A DNA stretch of 58,397 bases from Chloroflexota bacterium (GTDB taxonomy: Bacteria > Chloroflexota > UBA6077 > FW602-bin22 > CADDYW01). The position numbers were made by a program, and so were the translations under genes. Location: positions 1 to 58,397 of the forward strand of contig CADDYW010000019.1 in assembly GCA_902810745.1 (NCBI GenBank), written 5' to 3'. Positions 8,342 through 17,427 of this stretch are shown here, one piece after another (the first letter of the stretch is position 1; the number at the start of each line of letters is the position of its first letter). Under the pieces are notes generated by a model, which saw only the letters and a list, made by a program, of their open reading frames with translations, made no database searches and was not told the DNA's origin.

Positions 8342-9722
8342 GCGTCTCGAACGCGGATTGGAAACGTCCGTAGCCGTGGCTGCTGCCCTGTCGGTTGGCT
8401 ACGACTGGAGCAAACCGCTCTGGCACGCGGGCGTTCCCTGGGTGCCCGGTCCGTTTCAGGATGTGACGCTGACCGCGAGCGCTCTGGGCTTGCTGACGCT
8501 GGCCCCGTTTGGCGCTCTGTTGCCCGGATCGGGCCTCGAGGAGTCGCTTTCGCGTGAGGGCCGGCTGGTCGCCGTCTGCGGGGCTCTCTTGCTGGGATCC
8601 CTGGGGCTGAGCGCCATCGGCGCACCTGCACCCCTCCTCGCCCTCGCCCGCGCGGCCGAGGTGGCGGTGGGACTTCTCGCCTACCTCGCTGTCGCACGAC
8701 GTCCACGGCTGGCACACGGGCTTCTCATCGGCTTTACCGGCCTCGTGCTGCTACAGCTTCCGATCATCACGCTCCAGGAGACAACCCAGTCGACCTTCCC
8801 GGTCGGCCAGTATCTCTACGGCTGGGGCACGGACGTTTCGGCTCAGGTGCCGGGCGATTCAGTTGTGTTCGGGAACGATGGCACGCGCTGGCAACGGGCG
8901 CTGGGGTCGTTTCCGCACCCGAACGTGCTTGGCGGATTTATCGCCACCTACATCGTCCTCGGCCTGTGTGGACCGCGAGCGTTGCGGCCCGGACGAAAGA
9001 TGGGGACCGTGATCTGGGCGATTGCCTGGACCGAGCTGCTTTTCACGTTTTCGCGAGCAGCGCTCCTGGCCGCGCTGGTTGGGTGCGCGTCGTGGGCTCT
9101 CGGGAACGCGCGCATTGTCGGGCGCGGGCGCTCGCTCGTGTACGTCGCGCTGCCTGCATTCCTTGCTCTAGGTATCGTCGGTGCCGCCAGTGGCCCGTTC
9201 CTCGAAGCGCGGCTGGTTCCGTCGCCGGGTCAGCTTTCTTCCGCGCCAGTCGCCGGTCGCTTGCTGCTGCTACGGATCGCGATCGAGCTGGTGAAGGCGC
9301 ACCCGCTACTCGGGATTGGAGCCGGAAACTTCTCTCTCGTCGAGACGATGCCACCTTTCAGCTTCATCGCCGTCGACCCGGTGCACGTCGTTCCGCTTCT
9401 GATCGCCTCCGAGGCCGGCATTCCAGCCGGCCTGGCCTGGCTGGGGATCGTGCTCGGGGTGCCGATCCTCGCGTGGTCACATCGTCGTCGCGTCGACCCC
9501 GGCGCGCGAGCCTGGCTTGCCATCCGGCTCGCACTGCCGCTGGCGATCCTCACGCTTGGGCTGCTGGACCACTATCTCTGGACGCTCGCTCCAGGTCGCG
9601 CCCTTTTCTGGCTCACCCTCGGAAGCTGGAGAGCACTGCAGACTCCCGCGGAAGAATCAGACGAGACCGTGCTCCCGTCGTGGAATGTCGCAAGGAGCGA
9701 TCGCGTTGGAGCACCGATGTGA
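8331..9722 (+). CDS. O-antigen ligase/polymerase-like membrane protein (Wzy_C)
   Basis: 463 residues with about eleven hydrophobic segments. The signature region of the Wzy_C/WaaL family is visible: LGSFPHPNVLGGFIATY, then FSRAALLAAL, and a large outer loop ending at AHPLLGIGAGNF. Members join undecaprenyl-linked glycan units or transfer them to a carrier on the outer membrane face. The GTG start overlaps the preceding stop by 11 bases. In a single-membrane organism it would act as a polymerase of a wall or capsule glycan, or as a protein or lipid ligase; which one cannot be decided here. Confidence 0.85.
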   Translation: MQAERLERGLETSVAVAAALSVGYDWSKPLWHAGVPWVPGPFQDVTLTASALGLLTLAPFGALLPGSGLEESLSREGRLVAVCGALLLGSLGLSAIGAPAPLLALARAAEVAVGLLAYLAVARRPRLAHGLLIGFTGLVLLQLPIITLQETTQSTFPVGQYLYGWGTDVSAQVPGDSVVFGNDGTRWQRALGSFPHPNVLGGFIATYIVLGLCGPRALRPGRKMGTVIWAIAWTELLFTFSRAALLAALVGCASWALGNARIVGRGRSLVYVALPAFLALGIVGAASGPFLEARLVPSPGQLSSAPVAGRLLLLRIAIELVKAHPLLGIGAGNFSLVETMPPFSFIAVDPVHVVPLLIASEAGIPAGLAWLGIVLGVPILAWSHRRRVDPGARAWLAIRLALPLAILTLGLLDHYLWTLAPGRALFWLTLGSWRALQTPAEESDETVLPSWNVARSDRVGAPM

Positions 9723-9749
9723 CGACCGGGCCGGTTGGAGGAGGCCGCC

Positions 9750-11414
9750 GTGAGTGAGATACTGTTCGGACAGTCATACTACTTGCGCTTCGATCCCAAG
9801 CTCTGGGATGCGATGCAGCCCTATCCACCGTTAGGAACGCTCTACGCGGCCAGCTATCTGCGCAGCCTTGGTCACGACGTCGCCCTCTTCGACGCGATGC
9901 TGGCCCCCTCCGACGAGGAATGGGCCCGCGCACTCAGTCGGGAGAAGCCCCGCTTCGCAGTCATCTACGACGATAGCTTCAACTACCTGTCCAAGATGTG
10001 TCTCCTGCGCATGCGCCAGGCAGCGTTTCGAATGATCGCGATGGCTCGCGCCCGCAACTGCACCGTCATCGTCGCGGGATCAGACCCGACCGATCGCTGG
10101 CCCGAGTATCTCTCGCACGGTGCGGATTACGTGCTCGTCGGAGAAGGCGAGATCACGCTTGGCGAGCTAATCGGCCACCTGACCCGGCGGGACGACGCCC
10201 CACTCGAGGAGATCCAAGGGCTGGCGTTTCGTGACAGCCACGGGCAGCTTGTCCGGACACCACGGCGTCCGGACCTCAAGCAGCTGGATAGCTTGCCGTT
10301 CCCGGCCTGGGATCTGGTCGACGTCCAGCGCTACCGTGACATCTGGCGGCGCCGTCACGGCTACTACTCGATGAACGCGGTCACGTCGCGCGGCTGTCCG
10401 TTCCACTGCAACTGGTGCGCGAAGCCGATCTGGGGTCAGCGCTATAACGTTCGCAGCCCGGAGAACGTCGTCGCCGAGCTGAAGTGGCTCAAGTCGACGT
10501 ATCACCCCGACCACCTCTGGTTTGCCGACGACATCCTGGGCCTTAAACCAGGATGGATGCAGCGCTTTGCCGATCTGATCGAGCAGGAGGATGCGAGGAT
10601 CCCATTCAAGAGCCTGCACCGCGTCGACCTTCTGCTGGTCGGTGATACGGTGGAGGCGCTCCGGCGCGCCGGTGCCCGGACGGTCTGGGTCGGAGCCGAA
10701 TCTGGGTCACAAAAGATCCTCGACGCGATGGACAAGGGAACGACCGTCGAGCAGATCTACGAGGCATCGCGCCGGCTTCACGCGGCCGGGATCGAAGTCG
10801 GGTTCTTCCTTCAGTTCGGCTACCCGGGCGAGACCCGCGAGGATATCGAACGAACGCTCCAGATGGTTCGCGACTGTCGCCCCGACGACATCGGGGTGTC
10901 GGTGTCGTATCCGCTTCCCGGGACGAAGTTCTATGAGATGGTTCGCCTCCAGCTCGGCGAGAAGCAGAACTGGATCGACTCCGATGACCTCGACCTCCTC
11001 TACCAGGGACCGTTCAGCACCCAGTTCTATCGCCAGCTTCACGTGGTCCTGCACAAGGAGTTCCGCATGTTGCAGGCCGGCGACGCACTTCGAGCGACCG
11101 TCTCGAGCCTGGTACGGCGGCTTCCACTGCCACTCAACCGACGGACCACGATCTTTCCTCGTCACGCGACTGGGAGCCAACCGCTGGACTCACCCGGCGG
11201 TCAACGAAGAAGCAGTGGCGCCATTCCGCGGCCGAGCAGTCCGCTCTTTCCGACTGCCCGAAAGCTCGCCGCAGCGCTTTCTTACGCCCTAACGCTCCCC
11301 TATGAGCGCTGGCGGCTCGAGCGACTGGCGCGCCTCCCGCGCCACGGGAATGGGCAGCCCGCGCCGACTTTTGCTGGCGATCCAGCCACGCGGTCAGCGC
11401 CAGCAGCCGAGTGA
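9750..11414 (+). CDS. Cobalamin-binding-type radical SAM enzyme
   Basis: 554 residues. The N-terminal 180 residues form a B12-binding-like Rossmann domain (PPLGTLYAASYLRSLGHDVALFDA, then YVLVGEGEITLGELI). The radical SAM core has the cluster motif CPFHCNWC (Cys216, Cys220, Cys223) and later GAESGSQKILDAMDKG and QFGYPGETREDIERT, typical of the BchE/P-methyltransferase-like class. No canonical DxHxxG cobalamin ligand is obvious, as in many members. I chose the GTG at 9750 because GGAGGAGG lies 5 bases before it. The last 90 residues are low complexity with a helical segment (LAAALSYALTLPYERWRLERL). Likely chemistry is methylation or cyclisation of a lipid or sugar. Substrate unknown. Confidence 0.85.
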   Translation: MSEILFGQSYYLRFDPKLWDAMQPYPPLGTLYAASYLRSLGHDVALFDAMLAPSDEEWARALSREKPRFAVIYDDSFNYLSKMCLLRMRQAAFRMIAMARARNCTVIVAGSDPTDRWPEYLSHGADYVLVGEGEITLGELIGHLTRRDDAPLEEIQGLAFRDSHGQLVRTPRRPDLKQLDSLPFPAWDLVDVQRYRDIWRRRHGYYSMNAVTSRGCPFHCNWCAKPIWGQRYNVRSPENVVAELKWLKSTYHPDHLWFADDILGLKPGWMQRFADLIEQEDARIPFKSLHRVDLLLVGDTVEALRRAGARTVWVGAESGSQKILDAMDKGTTVEQIYEASRRLHAAGIEVGFFLQFGYPGETREDIERTLQMVRDCRPDDIGVSVSYPLPGTKFYEMVRLQLGEKQNWIDSDDLDLLYQGPFSTQFYRQLHVVLHKEFRMLQAGDALRATVSSLVRRLPLPLNRRTTIFPRHATGSQPLDSPGGQRRSSGAIPRPSSPLFPTARKLAAALSYALTLPYERWRLERLARLPRHGNGQPAPTFAGDPATRSAPAAE

Positions 11415-11435
11415 GGGGCAAGATTGGAGGCAGCG

Positions 11436-12260
11436 ATGTCGACGCTCGAGGCCTATCTCACCGACACCAGGAACGCATTCGACAGCGTCGCCGGGGTCTA
11501 CGATGGTCCGGCCGGCAACAATCAGCTCATCCAGCGCATGCGCCACGTGCTGTGGAGGGAGATCGAGGCGCAGGTCACGCCGGGCGCGCGGCTCCTCGAT
11601 CTCGGCTGCGGAACTGGCCTCGACGCCGTCCACTTCGGTCAGCTCGGCTATCGAGTCGTCGCGATCGACTGGTCCCCGCGAATGGTCGAGCGCACCCGTG
11701 CGCGCATCCAGGCGACGGGCCTCGCCGACTCGGTCGCTGCGCTCGCGCTTGGAATTCACGAACTGGATCGTCTTGACAGCGGGCAGTTTGACGCGATCTA
11801 CTCGAACCTCGGACCGCTGAACTGCACACCCCATCTGGCCACCACGGCGCGCGCATGTGCCCGCTTGCTGGCGCCAACTGGATTGCTGACCGCCTCCGTT
11901 CTGGGACGGTACTGTCCCTGGGAGATTCTTTACTACATTGTTCGTCGGGACTGGGATCGCGCCTGGCGTCGGAGCGGGGTAGGCATGGTGCCGGTCAGCC
12001 TCAATGGTCATACAGTCTGGACGCGATACTTCACGCCGCGAGAGTTCTTCCGTGATTTCGCCGAACGGTTTGAGGTGGTCCGATATCGCGCACTCGGGCT
12101 CTTTCTTCCACCGCCCTACCTCATCCACCTGTACGGGCGCCACCCCCGTCTCTTCGCGCCCCTCGCCGTGCTCGAGGACCACCTCGACGGTCTTCCGTTG
12201 CTGCGGAATGTCGGCGATCACTTCCTCATCACCCTGCGCAAGCGGAGGCAGGCACGGTGA
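11436..12260 (+). CDS. Class I SAM-dependent methyltransferase
   Basis: 274 residues with ATG at 11436 and GGAGG six bases upstream. LLDLGCGTGLDAVHFGQLG is the SAM-binding motif I, AIDWSPRMVE motif II, and FDAIYSNLGPLN motif IV. The C-terminal part resembles small-molecule methyltransferases of glycan and natural-product clusters. It lies 21 bases after the radical SAM gene, and its stop overlaps the next methyltransferase start (GTGA). The acceptor cannot be named. Confidence 0.88.
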   Translation: MSTLEAYLTDTRNAFDSVAGVYDGPAGNNQLIQRMRHVLWREIEAQVTPGARLLDLGCGTGLDAVHFGQLGYRVVAIDWSPRMVERTRARIQATGLADSVAALALGIHELDRLDSGQFDAIYSNLGPLNCTPHLATTARACARLLAPTGLLTASVLGRYCPWEILYYIVRRDWDRAWRRSGVGMVPVSLNGHTVWTRYFTPREFFRDFAERFEVVRYRALGLFLPPPYLIHLYGRHPRLFAPLAVLEDHLDGLPLLRNVGDHFLITLRKRRQAR

Positions 12261-13996
12261 CGATGCCAGAGCGGACGCACACGACCGAGATGCTCTCGAG
12301 CGCCGAGGAGCCGCGTCAGTCCCCGACCTGGCGCTTCGTCTGTCCCGCGTGCCTCGCCCCACTCGAAGCAGCATCGGATAGCTTGTGCTGCCCGGCTGAC
12401 GGCCGACGCTATCCCTTCGAGGCTGGCATTGGTCGCTTTCTGTTGCCGGAGCGGGCCGTGATCTTCGAGCCGTTCCTGCGCGATTACCAGACCGTGCGCG
12501 CCGACGAAGGCTGGGGCCGGCCTGACCCGGCATACTATCGCTCCCTACCCCACGTGGCGGCAGATGATCCACACTGGGATGTCTGGCAGGTTCGAGAGCG
12601 GAGCTATGCAACCTTGATCGCACGGGTCTTACGCCCACTCGAAGCCGATCGGGGACGTCCGCTCTCGATCCTCGATCTGGGCGCCGGCTGCGGCTGGCTC
12701 GCGTACCGCCTGGCGCAGCGAGGTCATCGGGTCGCGGCAATCGACATCTCGACCGACGAGCTGGATGGCGTGGGCGCCCACGTCTGGTATCGGGAAACCG
12801 AGGCAAGACACGCGCTGGCAAAGCCGGAGGCCCGTTGCGCGGCCGCGGACACGGCCACGGGGTACTTCGTGCCAATCCAGGCCGAGTTCGATCGCCTCCC
12901 GTTCGATGGCGATCAGTTCGATCTGGTGATCTTCAACGCGTCGCTCCACTACTCGACCAATTACCCGGTGACCTTGATCGAGGCGCTGCGTGTCCTCCAC
13001 GCCGACGGCGCTATCGTCATGCTGGACTCGCCCTTCTATCGCAACCCCGCCAGCGGCGCCGCGATGGTTCGCCAGCGCGAGGCCACCTTCCGTCAGAAGT
13101 ATGGATTCGCGTCTGACGCGATCAGAACCGAGGGCTACCTGACCGGCAGGACACTCCAAGCCCTGGCGGCCAGGCTGGGCATTCGCTGGCGAATCATCTA
13201 TCCGATTCCGCGCTGGCGGCTGCGGCTACGGGCGTGGAAAGCGAGGTGGCGAGGCGAGCGGGAGCCCGCGGCGTTCCCGCTGGTCGTCGGCCACTGGGCT
13301 CCCATCGCATGTCCGGCAGCGCCGAAGCCGGCCCGCTGGCTTTGGCGACAGGGGCTACGCTGGCGGTTTCGGCTGTTCCAGCGTCATCGGTATGCCCGGC
13401 TGGTCCTCGAAAGAGTCCTCGGGACGCCTCTTCTGGTGCTGCCAGGTGTCTTCAATCCAAAGCTTCTGCGAACCGGCGAGTTTCTGGTCCGCTCGCTCGA
13501 CGCGAGTCTCGTTCCGCCCGGTTCTCGTGTCCTCGACCTCGGAACCGGCTCTGGCATCGGCGCGGTTTTCGCCGCGCGCTGGGCCGAACACGTCGTCGCG
13601 GTAGACCTGAACCCCGAGGCTGTGCGCTGCGCTCGGCTCAACGCGCTTCTCAACCACGTCGACGACCGGGTCGACGTACGGCTTGGCGACCTCTTCTCTC
13701 CGGTCGCGGAAGAGCGCTTCGACGTCGTGCTGCTGAATCCACCGTTCTTCCGGGGAGAGCCTCGCGACGCCGCCGATCTAGCCTGGCATTCGTTGGATCT
13801 ACCCGAGCGGCTCGGGACCCAGCTCGGCGATCACCTGACCACCGGTGGCCACGCGCTGGTTGTCCTGTCGTCGGATGGCGACGGCCCTGCCTTCCTCCAG
13901 GCGTTCCGGGCTAACCGCCTCGCCGTGGACGTCGTGACCAGGCGAGACCTGATCAACGAGGTCCTGACAGTCTACCGGGTGCGAAAGGCGAGGTGA
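12257..13996 (+). CDS. Zinc-ribbon plus double methyltransferase fusion
   Basis: 579 residues with three parts. Residues 28-48 hold a CPAC...CC pair like the zinc ribbon of Trm112-like and methyltransferase-associated proteins. Residues about 130-300 form a first class I methyltransferase (ILDLGAGCGWLAYRLAQRGH, AIDIS, LVIFNASLHYS). Residues about 390-579 form a second one (VLDLGTGSGIGAVFAARW, VDLNPEAVRCARLNA, VVLLNPPFFRG). The NPPF motif in the second domain is characteristic of N5-glutamine or amino-group methyltransferases such as PrmC/HemK and RsmC. Start GTG overlaps the previous stop; an ATG lies two codons further. Both domains keep their SAM motifs, so both are probably active. Two different methyl transfers on one molecule is a reasonable inference. 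Confidence 0.85.
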   Translation: MTMPERTHTTEMLSSAEEPRQSPTWRFVCPACLAPLEAASDSLCCPADGRRYPFEAGIGRFLLPERAVIFEPFLRDYQTVRADEGWGRPDPAYYRSLPHVAADDPHWDVWQVRERSYATLIARVLRPLEADRGRPLSILDLGAGCGWLAYRLAQRGHRVAAIDISTDELDGVGAHVWYRETEARHALAKPEARCAAADTATGYFVPIQAEFDRLPFDGDQFDLVIFNASLHYSTNYPVTLIEALRVLHADGAIVMLDSPFYRNPASGAAMVRQREATFRQKYGFASDAIRTEGYLTGRTLQALAARLGIRWRIIYPIPRWRLRLRAWKARWRGEREPAAFPLVVGHWAPIACPAAPKPARWLWRQGLRWRFRLFQRHRYARLVLERVLGTPLLVLPGVFNPKLLRTGEFLVRSLDASLVPPGSRVLDLGTGSGIGAVFAARWAEHVVAVDLNPEAVRCARLNALLNHVDDRVDVRLGDLFSPVAEERFDVVLLNPPFFRGEPRDAADLAWHSLDLPERLGTQLGDHLTTGGHALVVLSSDGDGPAFLQAFRANRLAVDVVTRRDLINEVLTVYRVRKAR

Positions 13997-15477
13997 TACC
14001 ACTGCTGATTCTCTACAACCCTGCCAGTAACGCGACGCGCAAGCCGATCCTCCCCATGTCTCTGCTCGCGCTGGGTGCACTGCTCGAGGGGCGCCACGAG
14101 TACGCAATCGTGGACGGCAACCTCGAAGCCGATCCGCTCACGACGATCGATCGTCTTGTCCGCGAGACCGGGGCAGATCTTCTTGGAGTCACGGTTATGC
14201 CAGGCCCACAGCTCAAGAGCGCCGTGCTGCACTGCCGGATGCTGAAGGAGCTGCATCCGAGCCTGACGATCGTCTGGGGAGGCTATTTTCCGACGCAGCA
14301 CTACGATGTCTGCTTACGCGACCGCTGCGTCGATTACGTCGTGCGGGGACACGGCGAGGTCGTCTTCAGCGCCCTCGTCGCCGCGCTGTACGCGGGAGAC
14401 GATCCAACCGGGCTTCCCGGTCTAGCGTTTCGGGCACCTGGAACCGGGCAGATCGTCTCGAACCCGCTTGCTCCAATTCCCCACCCCGGTCGCCTGCCTA
14501 GGTTCCCCTATCATCGTCTCGAGCTCGGCCGCTACATCCGCCCAACCTTTCTCGGGAAGCGGACCCTGGCGCACCATTCGAGCTATGGCTGTCCGTTCTT
14601 CTGCAACTTCTGCGCGGTCGTGAACATGGTCCACGGTAGGTGGCTCGCCCAATCCGCGGAGCAGACGGCCGACGTCGTCCGGTACTTGGCCAACACCTGG
14701 AGCGTTGACGCCATCGAATTCTACGACAACAACTTCTTCGTCCACGAGGCACGAACCGCCGAGTTCGCCGAGCGGATCACGGACCTCGGGATCGCCTGGT
14801 GGGGTGAGGCACGTATCGACACGCTGCTGAAGTACCAGGAGCGAACCTGGGCCCTGATGGCCGAGAGCGGCCTCCGCATGATCTTCATGGGGGCGGAATC
14901 CGGATCGGATGAGACGCTTCGGCGGATGAACAAGGGTGGAACCGCGGCAACCGAGAAGACGCTGGTGATCGCCGCGAAAACCGCGCAGTACGGGATCATT
15001 CCCGAGTTCTCGTTTGTACTGGGTAATCCCCCGGATCCCGAGGCCGATGTCCGCCAGACCATCGAGTTCATTCGCCGACTCAAGCGCGTCAATCCCAACG
15101 CCGAGATCGTCCTCTATCTGTACACGCCGGTTCCATTGCCCGGCGACCTGTACGATCAGGCAACGTCTCACGGCTTCCGGTTTCCGGAGACGTTGGACGA
15201 GTGGATCAGTGCAACCTGGCTGGACTTTTCCCAACGACGCAACAACCACGTCCCGTGGCTGAAGGACTCGCTTCGTCGCGATATTCGCAATTTCGAGCGA
15301 GTGCTCAACGCGTACTATCCGACGAGCACGGATCGCAAGCTACGCGGTGCCTTGCGCTTGATACTCAAGGCTGTCAGCGCCTGGCGCTACCACCTTCGTG
15401 TGTACCGCTACCCGCTCGAGCTTCGGGCCCTGCACAAGGTCATTGCCTATCAGCGACCAGAAACGAGTGGTTTCTGA
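13993..15477 (+). CDS. Second cobalamin-binding-type radical SAM enzyme
   Basis: 494 residues, GTG start overlapping the previous stop by 4 bases. B12-binding-like N-terminus (LPMSLLALGALLEGRHEYAIVD; GGYFPTQHYD; YVVRGHGEVVFSAL), then the radical SAM motif CPFFCNFC (Cys200, Cys204, Cys207), GAESGSDETLRRMNKG and SFVLGNPPDPEADVRQT. This is the same broad class as the gene at 9750 but clearly diverged from it, so the two probably act at different steps. It closes a run of overlapping genes; 174 bases separate it from the next gene. Substrate unknown. Confidence 0.85.
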   Translation: MIPLLILYNPASNATRKPILPMSLLALGALLEGRHEYAIVDGNLEADPLTTIDRLVRETGADLLGVTVMPGPQLKSAVLHCRMLKELHPSLTIVWGGYFPTQHYDVCLRDRCVDYVVRGHGEVVFSALVAALYAGDDPTGLPGLAFRAPGTGQIVSNPLAPIPHPGRLPRFPYHRLELGRYIRPTFLGKRTLAHHSSYGCPFFCNFCAVVNMVHGRWLAQSAEQTADVVRYLANTWSVDAIEFYDNNFFVHEARTAEFAERITDLGIAWWGEARIDTLLKYQERTWALMAESGLRMIFMGAESGSDETLRRMNKGGTAATEKTLVIAAKTAQYGIIPEFSFVLGNPPDPEADVRQTIEFIRRLKRVNPNAEIVLYLYTPVPLPGDLYDQATSHGFRFPETLDEWISATWLDFSQRRNNHVPWLKDSLRRDIRNFERVLNAYYPTSTDRKLRGALRLILKAVSAWRYHLRVYRYPLELRALHKVIAYQRPETSGF

Positions 15478-15651
15478 CCAGGGGTCTCGGGAGGGGACGA
15501 TCGTCAGATGATCTTTGGGCGGTATGAGAGGTCAGCCCTACACGTGTCGATCCGGATCGTCGGATCACCGCCGTGAACGCATCGCGGAATCGCGCAGGAG
15601 AGCGAATTTCGGGCCCACGACCCAGGGCGGATACGTGCTCCGGAGAGCAAG

Positions 15652-17427
15652 GTGTCACGACCGACAACCCTGACCCCAATAGGTGATGAAGAGCGCCTGC
15701 GGCCAGACCCGGCGAAGCTCTGGCCCGTGCCGACGCCAGTCATCCTGATCGCCGTGTTTCTGATCGTGGTCGTAGCCGCCGGACTCGTGGCCTCCGTGGG
15801 TCGCTTTGACGGTCTGTACGGGCAGGACCCGTACGCGTATTTCGACTACGCAACCGGCCCGCTTCGACAGAGCCTCGTTCGCCTCGCGCCGCCCCCGCCC
15901 TTCTACTGGCCACCCGGGTACCCGTTCTTCATTGCGCTGGTCTCATTCGCCGTCGGGGCGAGGCCACTGGCCGGTCAGCTTGTCAGCCTTATCGCGGGTG
16001 GGCTCGTGCCTGTCTTTACCGTCCTCCTTGCCCGGGAGATCGTGGACGTACGCCACGCGGCCAGTGGACGGCGCGGCGCGGTTCGCTTGGCCGCCGACGG
16101 AGCTACCGTATCTACCGGCACGCGGCAGGACCGAGGATCAGACGACGCGGCGATCGTTATGGTCATCGCCGGTCTCGTCACCGCGCTCAACGGCCAGCTC
16201 TGGCAGTCCAGCATGGTCGTCATGGCCGATACGAGCGCGCTGGTGCTCGCCACGATGGGGGCGTCGGCCGTGGTCCGCTACATGCGGGGCCACGGTGGTG
16301 GCTGGCTCATCCTCGCCAGCGCCGGGCTGGCGGGAGCAGTTGCGACCCGCTGGGCCTACGCGCTCGTGGCGATCCCAAGCGCCGTCTTCGCGCTGCTCGC
16401 CCTCGGCCAGTACCGTCGCCGCGCGGTCATCACGCACCTGCTGTGGGCCGGGCTCGTCGCGGCCGCCGTACTTGGACCCATCGTGCTACCGGCAGTCCAC
16501 GATCTGCTACTCGCCACTGATCGACCGGCTCATCCCGCGGCCTTTGCTACGGATCTACAGGTGTACGAGTGGAATCCGCACAATGCTCTGCAGCGTACCT
16601 TCGTGACCGCCGATGGTCGGCTCAGCTACCGAATTCCTAATGGTCTCTACTACGCTCTTGCGCCCGCACACCCGTATTTCTTCACCCCTCTGCTCGCGTG
16701 GCTGATTCTGCCGGGCATCTGGACCCTCGTACGACGCCACCGTGCCGTACCGTCGCTGCTGATTCTGGGCTGGCCCGCGACGATCTATGCCTTTCACGCG
16801 GGCGCCGCCTGGCAGAACTTTCGGTTTACGCTCGCCTACCTGCCACCGCTCGCGATCCTCCTCGCCATCGGCGCTACGACCGTCAGCCGGGCCGCGATCC
16901 GCTCCGCGAAAGGAATCGGAAGATGCCGCGCCGAGACCATGGCCCGCTGGATCACGCGTGGCTGGCTCATTCTTGGACTGGCCTGGATGATCCACGGCGG
17001 CGTGACGCTCACCCGCGATTTCGTCGCCCGCAAGGATGCCGACCTCGCAACCGTCCGCTGGGTTCAGGCGCAGCTCCCGGACGATGCGGTCCTGCTGACG
17101 TTCGGACTCACCTTAACGTTCCGCCATTACGCCTCCGTGGAAACCGTGGATCTGTCCGAGCTGGCGGCAGCGGACCTGTCTCGAGTACCCTCCCAGCAAC
17201 GGACGGTCTTCGTGCTCGTCGATGTCGCCAACCTCGAAACCCAGTGGCTCGGACGCGCTCCGGACGAAAACTTTCGAGCGCTTCGTAGCGGGCCAGGTCT
17301 GATCGCGGTTGGTCATGACCGGACGTATACGTTGTTCGCGAGCAGTGTTTCAGCCAGGGCCGATCCTGGGGGTGGACGCCAGCCCGAGCTGGGCGCGCGA
17401 CATCACGACACTGGGCAGGCCGAGTGA
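15652..17427 (+). CDS. PMT/ArnT-like membrane glycosyltransferase (GT39/GT83-like)
   Basis: 591 residues, GTG start with GGAG seven bases upstream. After a cytoplasmic head (1-28) a first helix (VILIAVFLIVVVAAGLVA) leads into an outer loop with LYGQDPYAYFDYA, the acidic loop that binds the polyprenyl-phosphate sugar in this superfamily, and PFYWPPGYPFFIALVSF. About ten more helices and a soluble C-terminal domain follow. The protein should transfer a sugar from a lipid carrier on the outer face. Its stop overlaps the next glycosyltransferase start. Confidence 0.8.
   Translation: MSRPTTLTPIGDEERLRPDPAKLWPVPTPVILIAVFLIVVVAAGLVASVGRFDGLYGQDPYAYFDYATGPLRQSLVRLAPPPPFYWPPGYPFFIALVSFAVGARPLAGQLVSLIAGGLVPVFTVLLAREIVDVRHAASGRRGAVRLAADGATVSTGTRQDRGSDDAAIVMVIAGLVTALNGQLWQSSMVVMADTSALVLATMGASAVVRYMRGHGGGWLILASAGLAGAVATRWAYALVAIPSAVFALLALGQYRRRAVITHLLWAGLVAAAVLGPIVLPAVHDLLLATDRPAHPAAFATDLQVYEWNPHNALQRTFVTADGRLSYRIPNGLYYALAPAHPYFFTPLLAWLILPGIWTLVRRHRAVPSLLILGWPATIYAFHAGAAWQNFRFTLAYLPPLAILLAIGATTVSRAAIRSAKGIGRCRAETMARWITRGWLILGLAWMIHGGVTLTRDFVARKDADLATVRWVQAQLPDDAVLLTFGLTLTFRHYASVETVDLSELAAADLSRVPSQQRTVFVLVDVANLETQWLGRAPDENFRALRSGPGLIAVGHDRTYTLFASSVSARADPGGGRQPELGARHHDTGQAE

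Noticed and set aside
11394..12875. 493-residue minus-strand open frame opposite the methyltransferase genes
   Set aside because: Arg/Pro-rich without motifs; both underlying plus-strand genes have clear methyltransferase signatures.
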